Shown here in pieces: positions 1 to 8,717 of a stretch of 64,000 nucleotides of DNA. The stretch lies in contig JBAROV010000168.1 of the NCBI GenBank assembly GCA_049642465.1, forward strand, positions 28,492-92,491, in the 5' to 3' direction. Source of the stretch: CAWDPQ01 sp049642465 (GTDB lineage: Bacteria > Acidobacteriota > Vicinamibacteria > Vicinamibacterales > 2-12-FULL-66-21). The position numbers and the translations under genes are program-made. The notes beneath the pieces were generated by a model that was not told where the DNA came from, searched no databases, and worked only from the letters and a program-made list of their open reading frames with translations. Every line of letters starts with the position of its first letter. Positions within the stretch are counted from its first letter, which is position 1.

Positions 1-1
1 C

Positions 2-1150
2 GTCAAGTTCGATCGCATCCTCGACGGATTCGACGGCCCGTTTGAAAAGGTCAGCGGACTGCAGAATCCTCCGCCCGGCAAGGTGGCGCAGGGGATTACC
101 GGGCCTTCGATCCTGAGTCACGCGAGCAACAATGCCTTTATCGCCGTGAACCGTCTCCTCGACGCCGGGCACACGGTGCTCTGGAGCCAGCAGGGAGAGG
201 GGCAGTTCGTCGTCACGGCCCCGCGTGACGCCCTGCAGAAAATCGCGACAGACCTGGGCGTCAACTTCGAGATGCCACCCTCCGGCTTGGTGACGAGCGA
301 CGCAATCAAGCTGCGAAAGGTTCGCGTGGCGCTTGCCGATCAGTACGGTGGCTCGATGCCGTCGGGCTGGACCCGATGGCTCCTCGAACAGTACGAGTTC
401 CCGTTCGAAGTGGTCTTCCCGAAGGCGGTGGATGCAGGAAGTCTGTCGAGCAGATACGACGTGATCATCTTCCCATCGGGCGTGGGTCCATCCGCGCCCA
501 ATGAACTTGGAGGACGCGGAGGCGGCGGCCGGGGAGGCGGGGCCGGATCGGCGATACCTGCGGAGTACGAAAACATGCGCGGTGCGTATACCGTGACGCA
601 GACCGTGCCACAGCTCAGGAAATTCCTGGAAGGTGGCGGAACCATTCTTGCGGTCGGCCGTTCGGCCATGAATTTCGCGCAGTTGATGCAGCTACCCGTG
701 GGAAATCACCTGGTCGAGAGATCCCCCGATGGTGCGACGCGGCCTCTTTCCTCCGAGAAGTACTACGTGCCCGGGTCGGTCCTCCGCGCAACCGTGGACA
801 ACACGGTGCCGATCGCGCATGGGATTGCCAACCCTGTCGACGTGTTCTTCGACAACAGCCCCGTATTCAGCCTCGATCCGGATGCCACGCTCAAAGGTGT
901 GCGGCCGGTGGCGTGGTTCGCGAATGCGACACCGCTCCGGAGTGGCTGGGCATACGGACAGGGTTATCTCGACGGCGGCGTGGAGGTGATCGACGCGACG
1001 GTGGGCAAAGGGAAGCTGTTTCTCTTCGGGCCCGAGATCACGTTCCGCGCGCAACCGGCAGGCACCTTCAAATTCCTCTTCAACGGGATCTACCTGGGTG
1101 CCCGCGGTCCCGGCGGACCGTCATCGACGAACACGGCAGCGAAAGACTAA
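2..1150 (+). CDS. C-terminal part of a large secreted M14-type zinc carboxypeptidase (5' end outside window)
   Basis: The reading frame is open from base 2, so the gene begins left of the window; a GTG at 83 is internal and not a likely start. About 382 C-terminal residues are present. They match, from memory, the conserved C-terminal region of the long (about 900-1000 aa) acidobacterial M14 peptidases: a flavodoxin/GATase-like fold with an ILAVGRSAMNFAQL stretch and a Gly-rich loop around residues 147-155 of the 83-start numbering. The catalytic zinc domain must lie upstream and cannot be checked here. The gene is followed by a strong hairpin at 1177-1204. The family call rests on the C-terminal region only. 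Nothing indicates damage to this part. Confidence 0.65.
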   Translation, partial: VKFDRILDGFDGPFEKVSGLQNPPPGKVAQGITGPSILSHASNNAFIAVNRLLDAGHTVLWSQQGEGQFVVTAPRDALQKIATDLGVNFEMPPSGLVTSDAIKLRKVRVALADQYGGSMPSGWTRWLLEQYEFPFEVVFPKAVDAGSLSSRYDVIIFPSGVGPSAPNELGGRGGGGRGGGAGSAIPAEYENMRGAYTVTQTVPQLRKFLEGGGTILAVGRSAMNFAQLMQLPVGNHLVERSPDGATRPLSSEKYYVPGSVLRATVDNTVPIAHGIANPVDVFFDNSPVFSLDPDATLKGVRPVAWFANATPLRSGWAYGQGYLDGGVEVIDATVGKGKLFLFGPEITFRAQPAGTFKFLFNGIYLGARGPGGPSSTNTAAKD

Positions 1151-1176
1151 AACGAGACCGCCTGAGCGTTGACGAA

Positions 1177-1204
1177 AAGGCCGGACACGGGTCCGGCCTT
1201 CGTC
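1177..1204. terminator. Bidirectional hairpin terminator between convergent genes
   Basis: Bases 1177-1186 (AAGGCCGGAC) pair with 1191-1200 (GTCCGGCCTT) around a 4-nt loop, and a further GACG/CGTC pair (1171-1174 with 1201-1204) extends the stem past a 2-nt bulge. It sits between the stop at 1150 and the stop of the minus-strand gene at 1206, where a terminator shared by both strands is expected. The T-tract is weak on either side. Confidence 0.7.
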
Positions 1205-1205
1205 G

Positions 1206-1610
1206 TTACTTCTTCTTGCTGGCCGATCGTTTGCGGGCCGATTTGCGTCCGGTGGTCCGTTTTGACCCTCGGCCCTTCGCGCTCGACCGTGCTCGCTTCG
1301 CGGACGAGGCTTTCTTGGCGCCCCGCGACGACGTCTTACGAGCGGTCCGACGCGCGGCCTTCACCCGCCGCTGTACGCGTTTGACGGTACGCCGGACAGC
1401 CCGGCGTGCCGGTGCGGTTCGCTCCGCAACAGCCGTCGCCGCCTCTGCCGTGGCGCTGCCAATCGACTGCGCCGTTGATGTGGCCGAACTTGCCACGTTG
1501 CTTGCCGTGTCCATGACCGTGCGCGTGGCACTGCCGATGATGCTCCCCACCACTTCGGCGGATCGCGTCAATGTGTCTCCCGTGTTCTGCCCCGTGCGTT
1601 CCTCTGCCAT
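1206..1610 (-). CDS. Histone H1-like basic, Lys/Arg/Ala-rich protein
   Basis: Start taken at the ATG at 1608-1610 because AAGGAG lies just upstream and the codons before it overlap the M28 peptidase gene; 134 aa. Residues 1-65 are an Ala/Thr/Ser-rich, probably helical segment (SSATSTAQSIGSATAEAATAVAE). Residues from about 66 to the end are almost purely Lys, Arg, Ala and Ser (RRVKAARRTARKTSSRG, ending KRSASKKK), like the C-terminal tail of histone H1 and bacterial Hc1/AlgP-type proteins. Nonspecific DNA or RNA binding and nucleoid organisation are inferred. It lies 13 bp behind the peptidase stop, so the two are probably co-transcribed. Confidence 0.75.
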   Translation of the reverse strand: MAEERTGQNTGDTLTRSAEVVGSIIGSATRTVMDTASNVASSATSTAQSIGSATAEAATAVAERTAPARRAVRRTVKRVQRRVKAARRTARKTSSRGAKKASSAKRARSSAKGRGSKRTTGRKSARKRSASKKK

Positions 1611-1623
1611 CTGTTGCTCCTTT

Positions 1624-3243
1624 TCACTGTCCAGTGCCACTGACGGACGGTGCCGCCGGAGGCGGCGGCATGTCTTCCTTGCTGAACCGCGGCAGCATCT
1701 CCTCGCGCATCGCGAGGTGATAGACGGCGGCGGCAATTGCGACGGCCGATTTCTTCACGTCCTCTTCGATGATTCGTTCGTAGGTGTCCAGATTCGTGTG
1801 CCACGTGTAGGTGCCGTATTCGATGGGGTCCTGGCTCAGGCCAATGCCTGGAAGTCCCGCCTCGTTGAACGACGTGCTGTCAGTCCCTCCGGAGCGGCGG
1901 CTCTTCGTCGCGGTCGCGCCCATCACGCCAAAATCTTCGAAAGGCGCGAAGGCCTCGCGCAAGATCGCGGCCGCGGCGGTTGGTCCAAAGACGCTTGCGC
2001 CGCGGATGCGTCCCGTTCCCGTATCCACATTGAAGTAGCCGGCAAATTTGTCGAACTCCGGTTTGGGCGCCTCGTAAGTTCCGAAGTGCTGCTTCACGTA
2101 CGCTTTCGATCCGAGCAGTCCCTGCTCTTCACCGCTCCAGAGCGCGACTCGAATCGTGCGGCGTGGTCTGACGCCGAGGGACTTGAGAATTCGCGCCGCT
2201 TCCATCATGACGGCGCAGCCGATCGCATTGTCCGTCGCGCCGGTCGCAGCGTGCCACGAGTCGAGATGGCCGCCAAGCATCACAACCTCGTCTCGCTTGT
2301 CGGTTCCCGGGATCTCGGCAATCGCGTTGTAGGAGGTTCGCCCTTCGGGGTACGACGTGTTGACGATGGTGAATTCGAGCCGCACCGCGGTGTCGTCGGC
2401 GAGGATTCTGGAAATCCGGCCGAAATCTTCGTTGCGCAGAATGACGGTCGGAACCGTCCGTGCGGGGTCGAAGGTGTTGTTGTTGAAGGCGCGGATCTGC
2501 CCGTGGTCGCGACCGGCGTCGTTGACGCGAACGAGCGCACCACCCGAGACGAGCATCGCGTCGATGGCTTCCGCGGCCGTTCGCGCAGGAACGCGCGATG
2601 GATCGGCCGGCCGCCGTGCGGCGGCAATTTGTGCGGCGACGTTCGGCGGTGGGCCCGCGGGCGTGGGATTCGTCGGATCGTATTGCCGCCGCAGATCGTC
2701 GTAGTCCCGTCGCAGCGCGGACTTCACGATCGTGACCGGGACGCTCACGTGACGGCCCATGAGCACGATCTTCCCTTTCACTTTCGGCCGGGTCGCCTCG
2801 ATCCAGGCCGCCAGTTCCTCCTTCGTGAAACTCGACGGCGGAATGATGTTGACCGCCTCCGCGACAACAGTGCCGGCCGTCGAGGGTGTCCAGGCGAGGA
2901 CCTCTCCGACGAGGCTGTCTTTGACGGGGGAGACGATGAATCCCGAAAATCGCTCGTTCAACCAGCCGGGATGATTGAAGTCCCAAGGTTCGAGGTGGCC
3001 GTTCTCAAACCCCCATTCCGTCATCCGTGTGATGACCCATTCCGCCGCCGCCTTGTGGTTCGGGGAGCCCGTCAACCTCGGCCCGTAGACGTCGGTCAAC
3101 ATATGCATCGTCTGCATGATTTGCGAACGTTCACGCCCCTCTTCGCGGATCCGGGCGTTGGTTTCGTGGTCGATGCGCTCGCTTGGCGCGGGACTAGCGG
3201 ATACGGCCAGCGCCACAGCGCCGGCGGTGAGCATCCTGAACAT
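1624..3243 (-). CDS. Secreted M28-family zinc aminopeptidase/carboxypeptidase
   Basis: 539 aa with an N-terminal signal peptide (MFRMLTAGAVALAVSASPAPS). The catalytic domain shows the M28 dizinc pattern: His326 in GGHLDSW, Asp338 in GATDNA, the Glu372-Glu373 pair in SGEEQG, Asp407 in FNVDTG and His482 in YTWHTNLDTY. Residues 115-310 contain a PA-like insert, usual in secreted M28 enzymes. Start at 3243 is supported by GGAG 5 nt upstream. Role: exopeptidase digestion of peptides outside the cytoplasm. It is transcribed away from the ATPase pair at 3294 and lies directly upstream of the H1-like gene. The exact substrate cannot be told. Confidence 0.92.
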   Translation of the reverse strand: MFRMLTAGAVALAVSASPAPSERIDHETNARIREEGRERSQIMQTMHMLTDVYGPRLTGSPNHKAAAEWVITRMTEWGFENGHLEPWDFNHPGWLNERFSGFIVSPVKDSLVGEVLAWTPSTAGTVVAEAVNIIPPSSFTKEELAAWIEATRPKVKGKIVLMGRHVSVPVTIVKSALRRDYDDLRRQYDPTNPTPAGPPPNVAAQIAAARRPADPSRVPARTAAEAIDAMLVSGGALVRVNDAGRDHGQIRAFNNNTFDPARTVPTVILRNEDFGRISRILADDTAVRLEFTIVNTSYPEGRTSYNAIAEIPGTDKRDEVVMLGGHLDSWHAATGATDNAIGCAVMMEAARILKSLGVRPRRTIRVALWSGEEQGLLGSKAYVKQHFGTYEAPKPEFDKFAGYFNVDTGTGRIRGASVFGPTAAAAILREAFAPFEDFGVMGATATKSRRSGGTDSTSFNEAGLPGIGLSQDPIEYGTYTWHTNLDTYERIIEEDVKKSAVAIAAAVYHLAMREEMLPRFSKEDMPPPPAAPSVSGTGQ

Positions 3244-3293
3244 AAGACTCCATCATTTCGGGAAGTGACGCGCATGTTAACAGAAGTAGGACA

Positions 3294-3575
3294 ATGAAGA
3301 ACGACGTGGCGGAAACCTATCAATATCACTCGGAAATCCTCGAGGAGCTTGCACGCCACGGTCTACGGCCGCTTCCCACCTCGTCTCCGCAGCAGCTTCG
3401 CGACGCCGTGCGGGACCTCTACAAGTACGAAATCAGACGTCTCCGCGAGGATCTGCTCGCACTCCGCATCCCGAAAGCCGACTATGCCCGGCGCGTGATC
3501 CAGTTGCGGTCGCGCTACCCCGTGCTTTCAATTCCTCTCCAGTTCTGGACGGCACCGTGTAACCTACCGGAATGA
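3294..3575 (+). CDS. Small conserved hypothetical partner of a HerA-like ATPase
   Basis: 93 aa, charged and mostly helical (HSEILEELARHGLRPLPTSS; DLYKYEIRRLREDLLALRI). No signal peptide or membrane segment. An AGTAGGAC motif precedes the ATG. Its TGA overlaps the ATG of the next gene (ATGA at 3572-3575), so the two are translationally coupled. A function with or on the ATPase is inferred from this coupling; the family is not recognised. Confidence 0.75.
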   Translation: MKNDVAETYQYHSEILEELARHGLRPLPTSSPQQLRDAVRDLYKYEIRRLREDLLALRIPKADYARRVIQLRSRYPVLSIPLQFWTAPCNLPE

Positions 3576-5980
3576 CCGACTTCGAAAAACTTGGCCTTTT
3601 CTACCTCGGGCGGCGCCACGATCTCGCCACGGAAAAGACGTCCAACGAGCCGGTGCTCTACGACTCGCGGGACCTGCTGACCCACGGGGTGTGTGTCGGG
3701 ATGACCGGCAGCGGCAAGACGGGGTTGTGCATTTCGATCATCGAGGAGGCGGCGATCGACAGCATCCCTGTCATTGCGATCGATCCAAAAGGGGACCTCG
3801 GCAATCTGCTGCTGACGTTTCCACGGTTGGCGGCCGAAGACTTCCGTCCGTGGATTGACGAAGACGAGGCGCGGCGTGCGGGAGTGGGCCCGGACGAATT
3901 TGCTGCCCGGCAGGCCCGCATGTGGGCCGACGGGCTCAAGGAGTGGGGCCAGGACGGTCAGCGGATGGAACGTCTGCGCGCTGCCGCCGATTTTGCGATC
4001 TACACGCCTGGCAGCCGGGCGGGCCTTCCGGTTTCAATCCTCCAGTCTTTTGCCGCACCGCCTGGCCCGGCACGTGATGATGCCGAGGCGCTCGCCGAGC
4101 GCGCAGGGGTGACCGCCACCAGCGTGCTGGAGCTCGCGGGCGCGACATCGACCCCACGCAGCCGCGAGCATACGCTCGTTGCTGCGCTCCTCTCCGCCGC
4201 CTGGCGGCGTGGTTCGGACCTCGACCTCACTTCGCTCATCCAGCACATACAAACGCCGCCGTTCACGAAAGTTGGCGTGGCGGATCTCGAATCGTTCTTC
4301 CCGTCCAAAGATCGATTCGAGCTGGCGATGCGCATCAATGGCCTGCTGGCGGCGCCCGGCTTCGAACAGTGGCTCGAGGGGGAATCGCTCGATCCCGGGC
4401 AATTGTTGTACACAGCCGAAGGAAAACCTCGCGTCGCGATCTTCTCGATTGCCCACCTGAGCGATCCCGAACGCATGTTCTTCGTGTCGCTGCTTCTCAA
4501 TCAGATCGTGTCGTGGATGCGCGGACAGTCGGGAACGTCGAGCCTTCGCACGCTCGTCTACATGGACGAGATTGCCGGTTATTTTCCACCGGTTGCCAAT
4601 CCTTCATCCAAGCAACCGCTGCTGACGCTCCTCAAGCAAGGGCGCGCGTTTGGCGTGGGCGTGTTGCTCGCAACGCAAAATCCGGTCGATCTCGATTACA
4701 AGGGCTTGTCGAACGCTGGCACGTGGTTCCTCGGTCGCCTTCAGACGGAGCGAGACAAGGCACGCGTACTGGACGGCCTCGAAGGTGTGGCGTCGGGCAG
4801 TCTGGAGCGCGCCGACGCAGATCGGATTTTGTCGGCGCTCGGCAAGCGCCAGTTTCTGCTGCACAACGTCCACAACAACACGCCGATCGTGTTTCAGACG
4901 CGGTGGGCGCTCTCGTTCCTGCGTGGTCCTCTAACGCGTGAGCAGATTCGTACGCTGATGGAGCCGCACGTGTCGAAGCTGGCGGTCCAGGCCCCTGCCT
5001 CTTCAAAACCGTCCCAGCCCACCGCGGCTTCATCACCGGCAACGAAACCGCCGGTTGTTCCGCCAGAGATCCAGCAGTATGTCGTTCCCTCGTCGAAAAG
5101 CGACGCTGTTCGGCAGGTCCGCCCCAGGCACGTCCCGGTAATTCTCGGCGCCGCACGGGTCAGCTTCAGCGACCCGAAGTTGAAGATCGATGCGACGCGG
5201 GATGTGCTGTATGCCGCGCGTGTTGCCGACACGGCGGTGGCCGTGGATTGGGCGAACAACTCGAGACTGGGCGTCAACGTGGCAGATCTCCGGCCCGTTT
5301 CCGGGTCAGAGGGGATCGATTTCGCCCCACTCCCGGTTGCCGCAGCCCAGCCGCGTAACTACCCCGCGTGGAACAAGGAATTCGGCCGATGGCTCGCTCA
5401 AGCCGAGCGCCTGCAGATTCTGCGTCATCCGACACTCAAGATTGCGTCGCGGCCGGATGAGTCCGAGCGTGATTTTCGGATTCGGTTGCAGCTTGAAGCC
5501 CGCGCCGCGCGGGATGCGGCCGTGGAGGAGATCCGGCGGAAATATGCATCGAGGCAAGCGGCGCTGAGCGAGCGGCTGCGGAGAGCGGAAGCCGCGATTG
5601 GTCGCGAGCAGGAACAGGCCTCCCAGCAACGGACGCAAACAGCCGTTTCGTTTGGAGCCACCGTGCTCGGCGCTCTCTTCGGGCGAAAAACCGTCTCCAC
5701 CGGCACGCTCGGCCGTGCCACCACCGCCGCGCGGGGCGTCAGTCGATCCATGAAAGAGGCCGGGGACGTCAAGCGTGCGTCCGAGGCCGCCGAAGCGGTT
5801 CGCGCGCAGTTGCGGGACCTCGAACAGCAAATCGAATCGGATGTAACCGCCATTGGCGCCGGTTTCGACATCAACGCTCCGCTCGAAACCATCGTCATCG
5901 CTCCCAAGCGGGGTCAGGTCGAGGTGAGATTCGTCGCGCTGGGGTGGCTGCCCGAGACTGAATCCATGGCTGGAGCGTAG
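3572..5980 (+). CDS. HerA/DUF87-like P-loop ATPase with C-terminal coiled coil
   Basis: 802 aa cytoplasmic protein. Walker A is GMTGSGKTG at residues 43-51, followed by IPVIAIDPKGDLG, the usual second strand of HerA/VirB4-type ATPases. Walker B is LVYMDEIAGYF at about 328-338, followed by a LLKQGRAFGVGVLLATQNP segment typical of HerA/FtsK sensor regions. The C-terminal third holds a long Glu/Arg/Ala coiled coil (about 640-690), a small Gly/Ala segment, a second helix pair (about 735-760) and a beta-rich end. Homologues are labelled ATP-binding or DUF853/DUF87 proteins. A DNA-translocating or membrane-remodelling motor is the family expectation; the cargo is unknown. Coupled to the gene at 3294. 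Confidence 0.85.
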   Translation: MTDFEKLGLFYLGRRHDLATEKTSNEPVLYDSRDLLTHGVCVGMTGSGKTGLCISIIEEAAIDSIPVIAIDPKGDLGNLLLTFPRLAAEDFRPWIDEDEARRAGVGPDEFAARQARMWADGLKEWGQDGQRMERLRAAADFAIYTPGSRAGLPVSILQSFAAPPGPARDDAEALAERAGVTATSVLELAGATSTPRSREHTLVAALLSAAWRRGSDLDLTSLIQHIQTPPFTKVGVADLESFFPSKDRFELAMRINGLLAAPGFEQWLEGESLDPGQLLYTAEGKPRVAIFSIAHLSDPERMFFVSLLLNQIVSWMRGQSGTSSLRTLVYMDEIAGYFPPVANPSSKQPLLTLLKQGRAFGVGVLLATQNPVDLDYKGLSNAGTWFLGRLQTERDKARVLDGLEGVASGSLERADADRILSALGKRQFLLHNVHNNTPIVFQTRWALSFLRGPLTREQIRTLMEPHVSKLAVQAPASSKPSQPTAASSPATKPPVVPPEIQQYVVPSSKSDAVRQVRPRHVPVILGAARVSFSDPKLKIDATRDVLYAARVADTAVAVDWANNSRLGVNVADLRPVSGSEGIDFAPLPVAAAQPRNYPAWNKEFGRWLAQAERLQILRHPTLKIASRPDESERDFRIRLQLEARAARDAAVEEIRRKYASRQAALSERLRRAEAAIGREQEQASQQRTQTAVSFGATVLGALFGRKTVSTGTLGRATTAARGVSRSMKEAGDVKRASEAAEAVRAQLRDLEQQIESDVTAIGAGFDINAPLETIVIAPKRGQVEVRFVALGWLPETESMAGA

Positions 5981-5982
5981 TC

Positions 5983-6939
5983 GTGGCTCCGGCCGTCCTT
6001 CGTCGCGTCGCGCTCGCGGTCGTCGCCGGCTTGTCCTTGGCCGCCTGCCGCCAGTCGGCGATCGAATCGAACGTCACGCGAGCGACCGCCGCAGTCGTGC
6101 GTGAGCTGGCGCCGCCCTCCGGCGCGCTGGCGCTTCCCGTGCGCGACGGCTCCATTCGTTTCGCGGTCATCGGAGACTCTGGCCGCGGCGATCAAGCGCA
6201 GATCGACGTCGCCCGTCAGATGGTCGCATGGCGCGAGAAGTTTCCCTTCCAGTTCGTGCTGATGCTTGGTGACAACATCTACGACAGCCACACCGCGAGG
6301 GACTACGAAACGAAGTTCGAAGAGCCGTATCGGCCGCTCCTCGACGCAGGCGTCCAGTTCTACGCGGCCCTTGGGAACCACGACGATGCCGCGGAGACGC
6401 ACTACGCGAGGTTCAATATGGGAGGGGAACGGTACTACACGTTCCGAAAGTCCGAGCGTCGCCTGGAGGCGCTGGTCGGTGCAGCGGCGCGCTTTTTCGT
6501 ACTCGACAGCCGGTCGCTCGATCCGGAACAGCTCGAATGGTTCCGGCAGCAGCTGGCGGCGTCGGGGAGCGATTGGAAAATCGCGTACTTTCATCATCCG
6601 CTCTACACGTCGGGCCGCTACCAGCGTGCGGCTCGAACGCTGCGCCTGACACTGGAGCCAATCCTGATCGGGGGGGATGTTGATGTTGTGCTCAGCGGTC
6701 ACGAGCACTTCTACGAGCGCCTGATCCCGCAGCACGGGATCTTCTACTTCATCTCTGGCGCCGCCGGCTCACTCAGGCCCGGTGACATTCAGCGGTCCGA
6801 ACTCACCGCGCGCGGCTACGATCGCGACTATCACTTCATGATGATGGAGATCTCAGGCCGGGAGCTGTTTTTCCAGGCGATCGACAGAGCAGGAAGGACG
6901 ATCGATGCGGGGGTGATCTCGCACAAGCGCGGCAGTTAG
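5983..6939 (+). CDS. Metallophosphoesterase lipoprotein (purple acid phosphatase-like)
   Basis: 318 aa, GTG start 2 nt after the ATPase stop. N-terminal lipobox LSLAAC with Cys22, so a lipoprotein is predicted. The calcineurin-like motifs are complete and in order: GDSGRGD (about 64), GDNIYD, GNHDD, HHPLY and GHEHFYER. These supply the two metal sites. Likely role: hydrolysis of phosphomonoesters in the periplasm or on the outer membrane. The gene shares its last 4 bases with the convergent gene at 6936. Confidence 0.9.
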   Translation: MAPAVLRRVALAVVAGLSLAACRQSAIESNVTRATAAVVRELAPPSGALALPVRDGSIRFAVIGDSGRGDQAQIDVARQMVAWREKFPFQFVLMLGDNIYDSHTARDYETKFEEPYRPLLDAGVQFYAALGNHDDAAETHYARFNMGGERYYTFRKSERRLEALVGAAARFFVLDSRSLDPEQLEWFRQQLAASGSDWKIAYFHHPLYTSGRYQRAARTLRLTLEPILIGGDVDVVLSGHEHFYERLIPQHGIFYFISGAAGSLRPGDIQRSELTARGYDRDYHFMMMEISGRELFFQAIDRAGRTIDAGVISHKRGS

Positions 6940-8717
6940 TCAGGGCAGGGTCCCGCCGCTCGAATCTGTTGGACCTTCTCCTCGAACGCCACGGCCCAGG
7001 CGTGTGGACTGCGATTCTCGGCGCGGATCGCCTCGTATTCTGGCGCCCGCGCGCTCGCGAACAGCGACTCGATTTGGTCCCTTGAAAACTGCTCGATGAG
7101 CGTCAACAAAAACTGACGCCCCTCCTCCGAAATGGTGCGTGCCTCGAACGTTCCCCCGTGGTACGGCAACTGCTCCATGGTGACGCGACAGGCGCGCGGG
7201 TCGGACCACACCGGTGTTGTTCGCCAGTTGTGCAGATCGAGTTTGGTGGGGCCGAACGTGCTTCCGAGATCCTGGACCATCGCGAGGGGTCTTGCGCATC
7301 CGCCGTCGGGCAGGTCGCTTCCCGGCGGACACACGAGGCGCTGGTTTTCTGCCTTGTTGTCCCAATGTGCGAGGAAGACCGCCAGCAGGCGAAGCGAATC
7401 GACTTCCGGGCGTGAGGAACCGCCCTTGTCGCGATCGATCTTGTCCAGTTCGTACCACGCCCAGCCTTGATCCGAGGACGCTTCGATTCGCCTGCCCTCC
7501 AATCGCTGTTCGATCACTGCAGGCGCAAATCTCATGGGCTGATCGAAATCCACCCCGGTGGGGAAGCAGGGCCAGCGAGCTCCGGTCATCGCATGGCACC
7601 GGAGCGCGTGGTAGGGGAATTGCGGGCATCCCCCGCAGTTCACGCCGCGGACCACATACATGCGGTCAGCCGGGAAGCCGAGTGCCGCAACCAGCCGTGT
7701 TGCGGCCACTTCTGCATACAACTCCGGATTCGCGACTCCGTATTTGACCTTGACGATTCGTCCGTCCGGCAATTGGCAGTTGAACTTCGGCGTGAGGCCG
7801 CCGACTTTCTCCAGCGCAAATCGACATTCGACGTCCGTCTGTTCCGAGAACAGCCCTTCGTGCGGTTCGGGATTGACCGCCAGGTCCGCCGCCGCCGGCG
7901 GGACTGGCGGAGACATCCACACGCGGGCGCTGGCGAGTGCGGCTTCTCGGATGTCGGTCGCGTGGTCCCTGCCGTTCCGGCCGGTTGCATGGCTCGGACC
8001 ACTCATCGGATCCGCTTCGGAACGACAAGCGGAGAGACTCACGGCAAGCACCACCAGCAATACTGGCGTCAGCGGGCCGCTCTCCACCGTACGCGTCATG
8101 GCCGTCTTGGACGGCAGCGCGCGTGGGGGGAGCAGAACGAGGCCGGTCATATACAACGCAAGACAGATGAATGCGACGTATCCGGTCATCGCCGCATGTG
8201 GTTGGTATTCAATCCCACCAAGGGTGACGCCCGACATCAGCGCGGTCAGCACTCTCTTGAGCGAGCCGCTGTCTGTCGCGTACAGACTCTCGAGGATGAT
8301 GAAGCGAAGAATGAAGGCAGCGCCGATCAGCACGAACAGACTGCGCAGCATCCCGGGCCGATCGATTCGGGCTGCCGAAAGACTCAGAAGCTGAACGAAC
8401 AGGAATACGGCAAACAGGAAGTGCAGCAGCCCTCGCTCCGGAACGACGAGGCTCATCACCTGAGCGGATGCGGCAAGCAGCGTGAAGAGCACCACGGCTC
8501 CGTTCAGGTTCTCGACAGCACGTCTATCGGAATCAAGCAGCGCCGATGGCAGGAACACGCCCGATCGAACGATCGCGGTGATCAAGATGACCGCAAGGAC
8601 CACGGCCGTCAGTGTCGGAGGCACGAGGCGAACGGTGTCTGCGACGCGAAGTCCTCCGAGGAGTGTCACGGTCAGGAAGACCCCGGGGAGGAGGAACGCT
8701 TCTCGCAGGGGCGTCAT
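6936..8717 (-). CDS. Membrane protein fused to a HipA/Fam20-like atypical kinase domain
   Basis: 593 aa. Residues 1-200 hold about seven hydrophobic helices. A second hydrophobic stretch at 217-231 ends in LAVSLSAC and looks like a lipoprotein signal inside the protein. Residues 285-590 carry a kinase-like pattern: IVKVKYG (Lys323/Lys325), a Glu-rich helix ELYAEVAATRLVAALG, HWDNKAENQ (451-459, like the HxDxxxxN catalytic loop of HipA/PI3K/Fam20 kinases) and VQDLGSTFG (Asp483, DFG-like). Cys pairs at 361-364, 374/384 and 463/474 suggest disulfides, hence an exported domain. No Shine-Dalgarno precedes the internal Met207, so I keep one gene. The start overlaps the preceding stop by 4 bp. Kinase activity is inferred. 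Confidence 0.6.
   Translation of the reverse strand: MTPLREAFLLPGVFLTVTLLGGLRVADTVRLVPPTLTAVVLAVILITAIVRSGVFLPSALLDSDRRAVENLNGAVVLFTLLAASAQVMSLVVPERGLLHFLFAVFLFVQLLSLSAARIDRPGMLRSLFVLIGAAFILRFIILESLYATDSGSLKRVLTALMSGVTLGGIEYQPHAAMTGYVAFICLALYMTGLVLLPPRALPSKTAMTRTVESGPLTPVLLVVLAVSLSACRSEADPMSGPSHATGRNGRDHATDIREAALASARVWMSPPVPPAAADLAVNPEPHEGLFSEQTDVECRFALEKVGGLTPKFNCQLPDGRIVKVKYGVANPELYAEVAATRLVAALGFPADRMYVVRGVNCGGCPQFPYHALRCHAMTGARWPCFPTGVDFDQPMRFAPAVIEQRLEGRRIEASSDQGWAWYELDKIDRDKGGSSRPEVDSLRLLAVFLAHWDNKAENQRLVCPPGSDLPDGGCARPLAMVQDLGSTFGPTKLDLHNWRTTPVWSDPRACRVTMEQLPYHGGTFEARTISEEGRQFLLTLIEQFSRDQIESLFASARAPEYEAIRAENRSPHAWAVAFEEKVQQIRAAGPCPD

Noticed and set aside
913..3297. 794-codon plus-strand open frame
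   Set aside because: It is antisense to the M28 peptidase and the H1-like gene, has Arg-rich composition and no family features; a GC-rich shadow.
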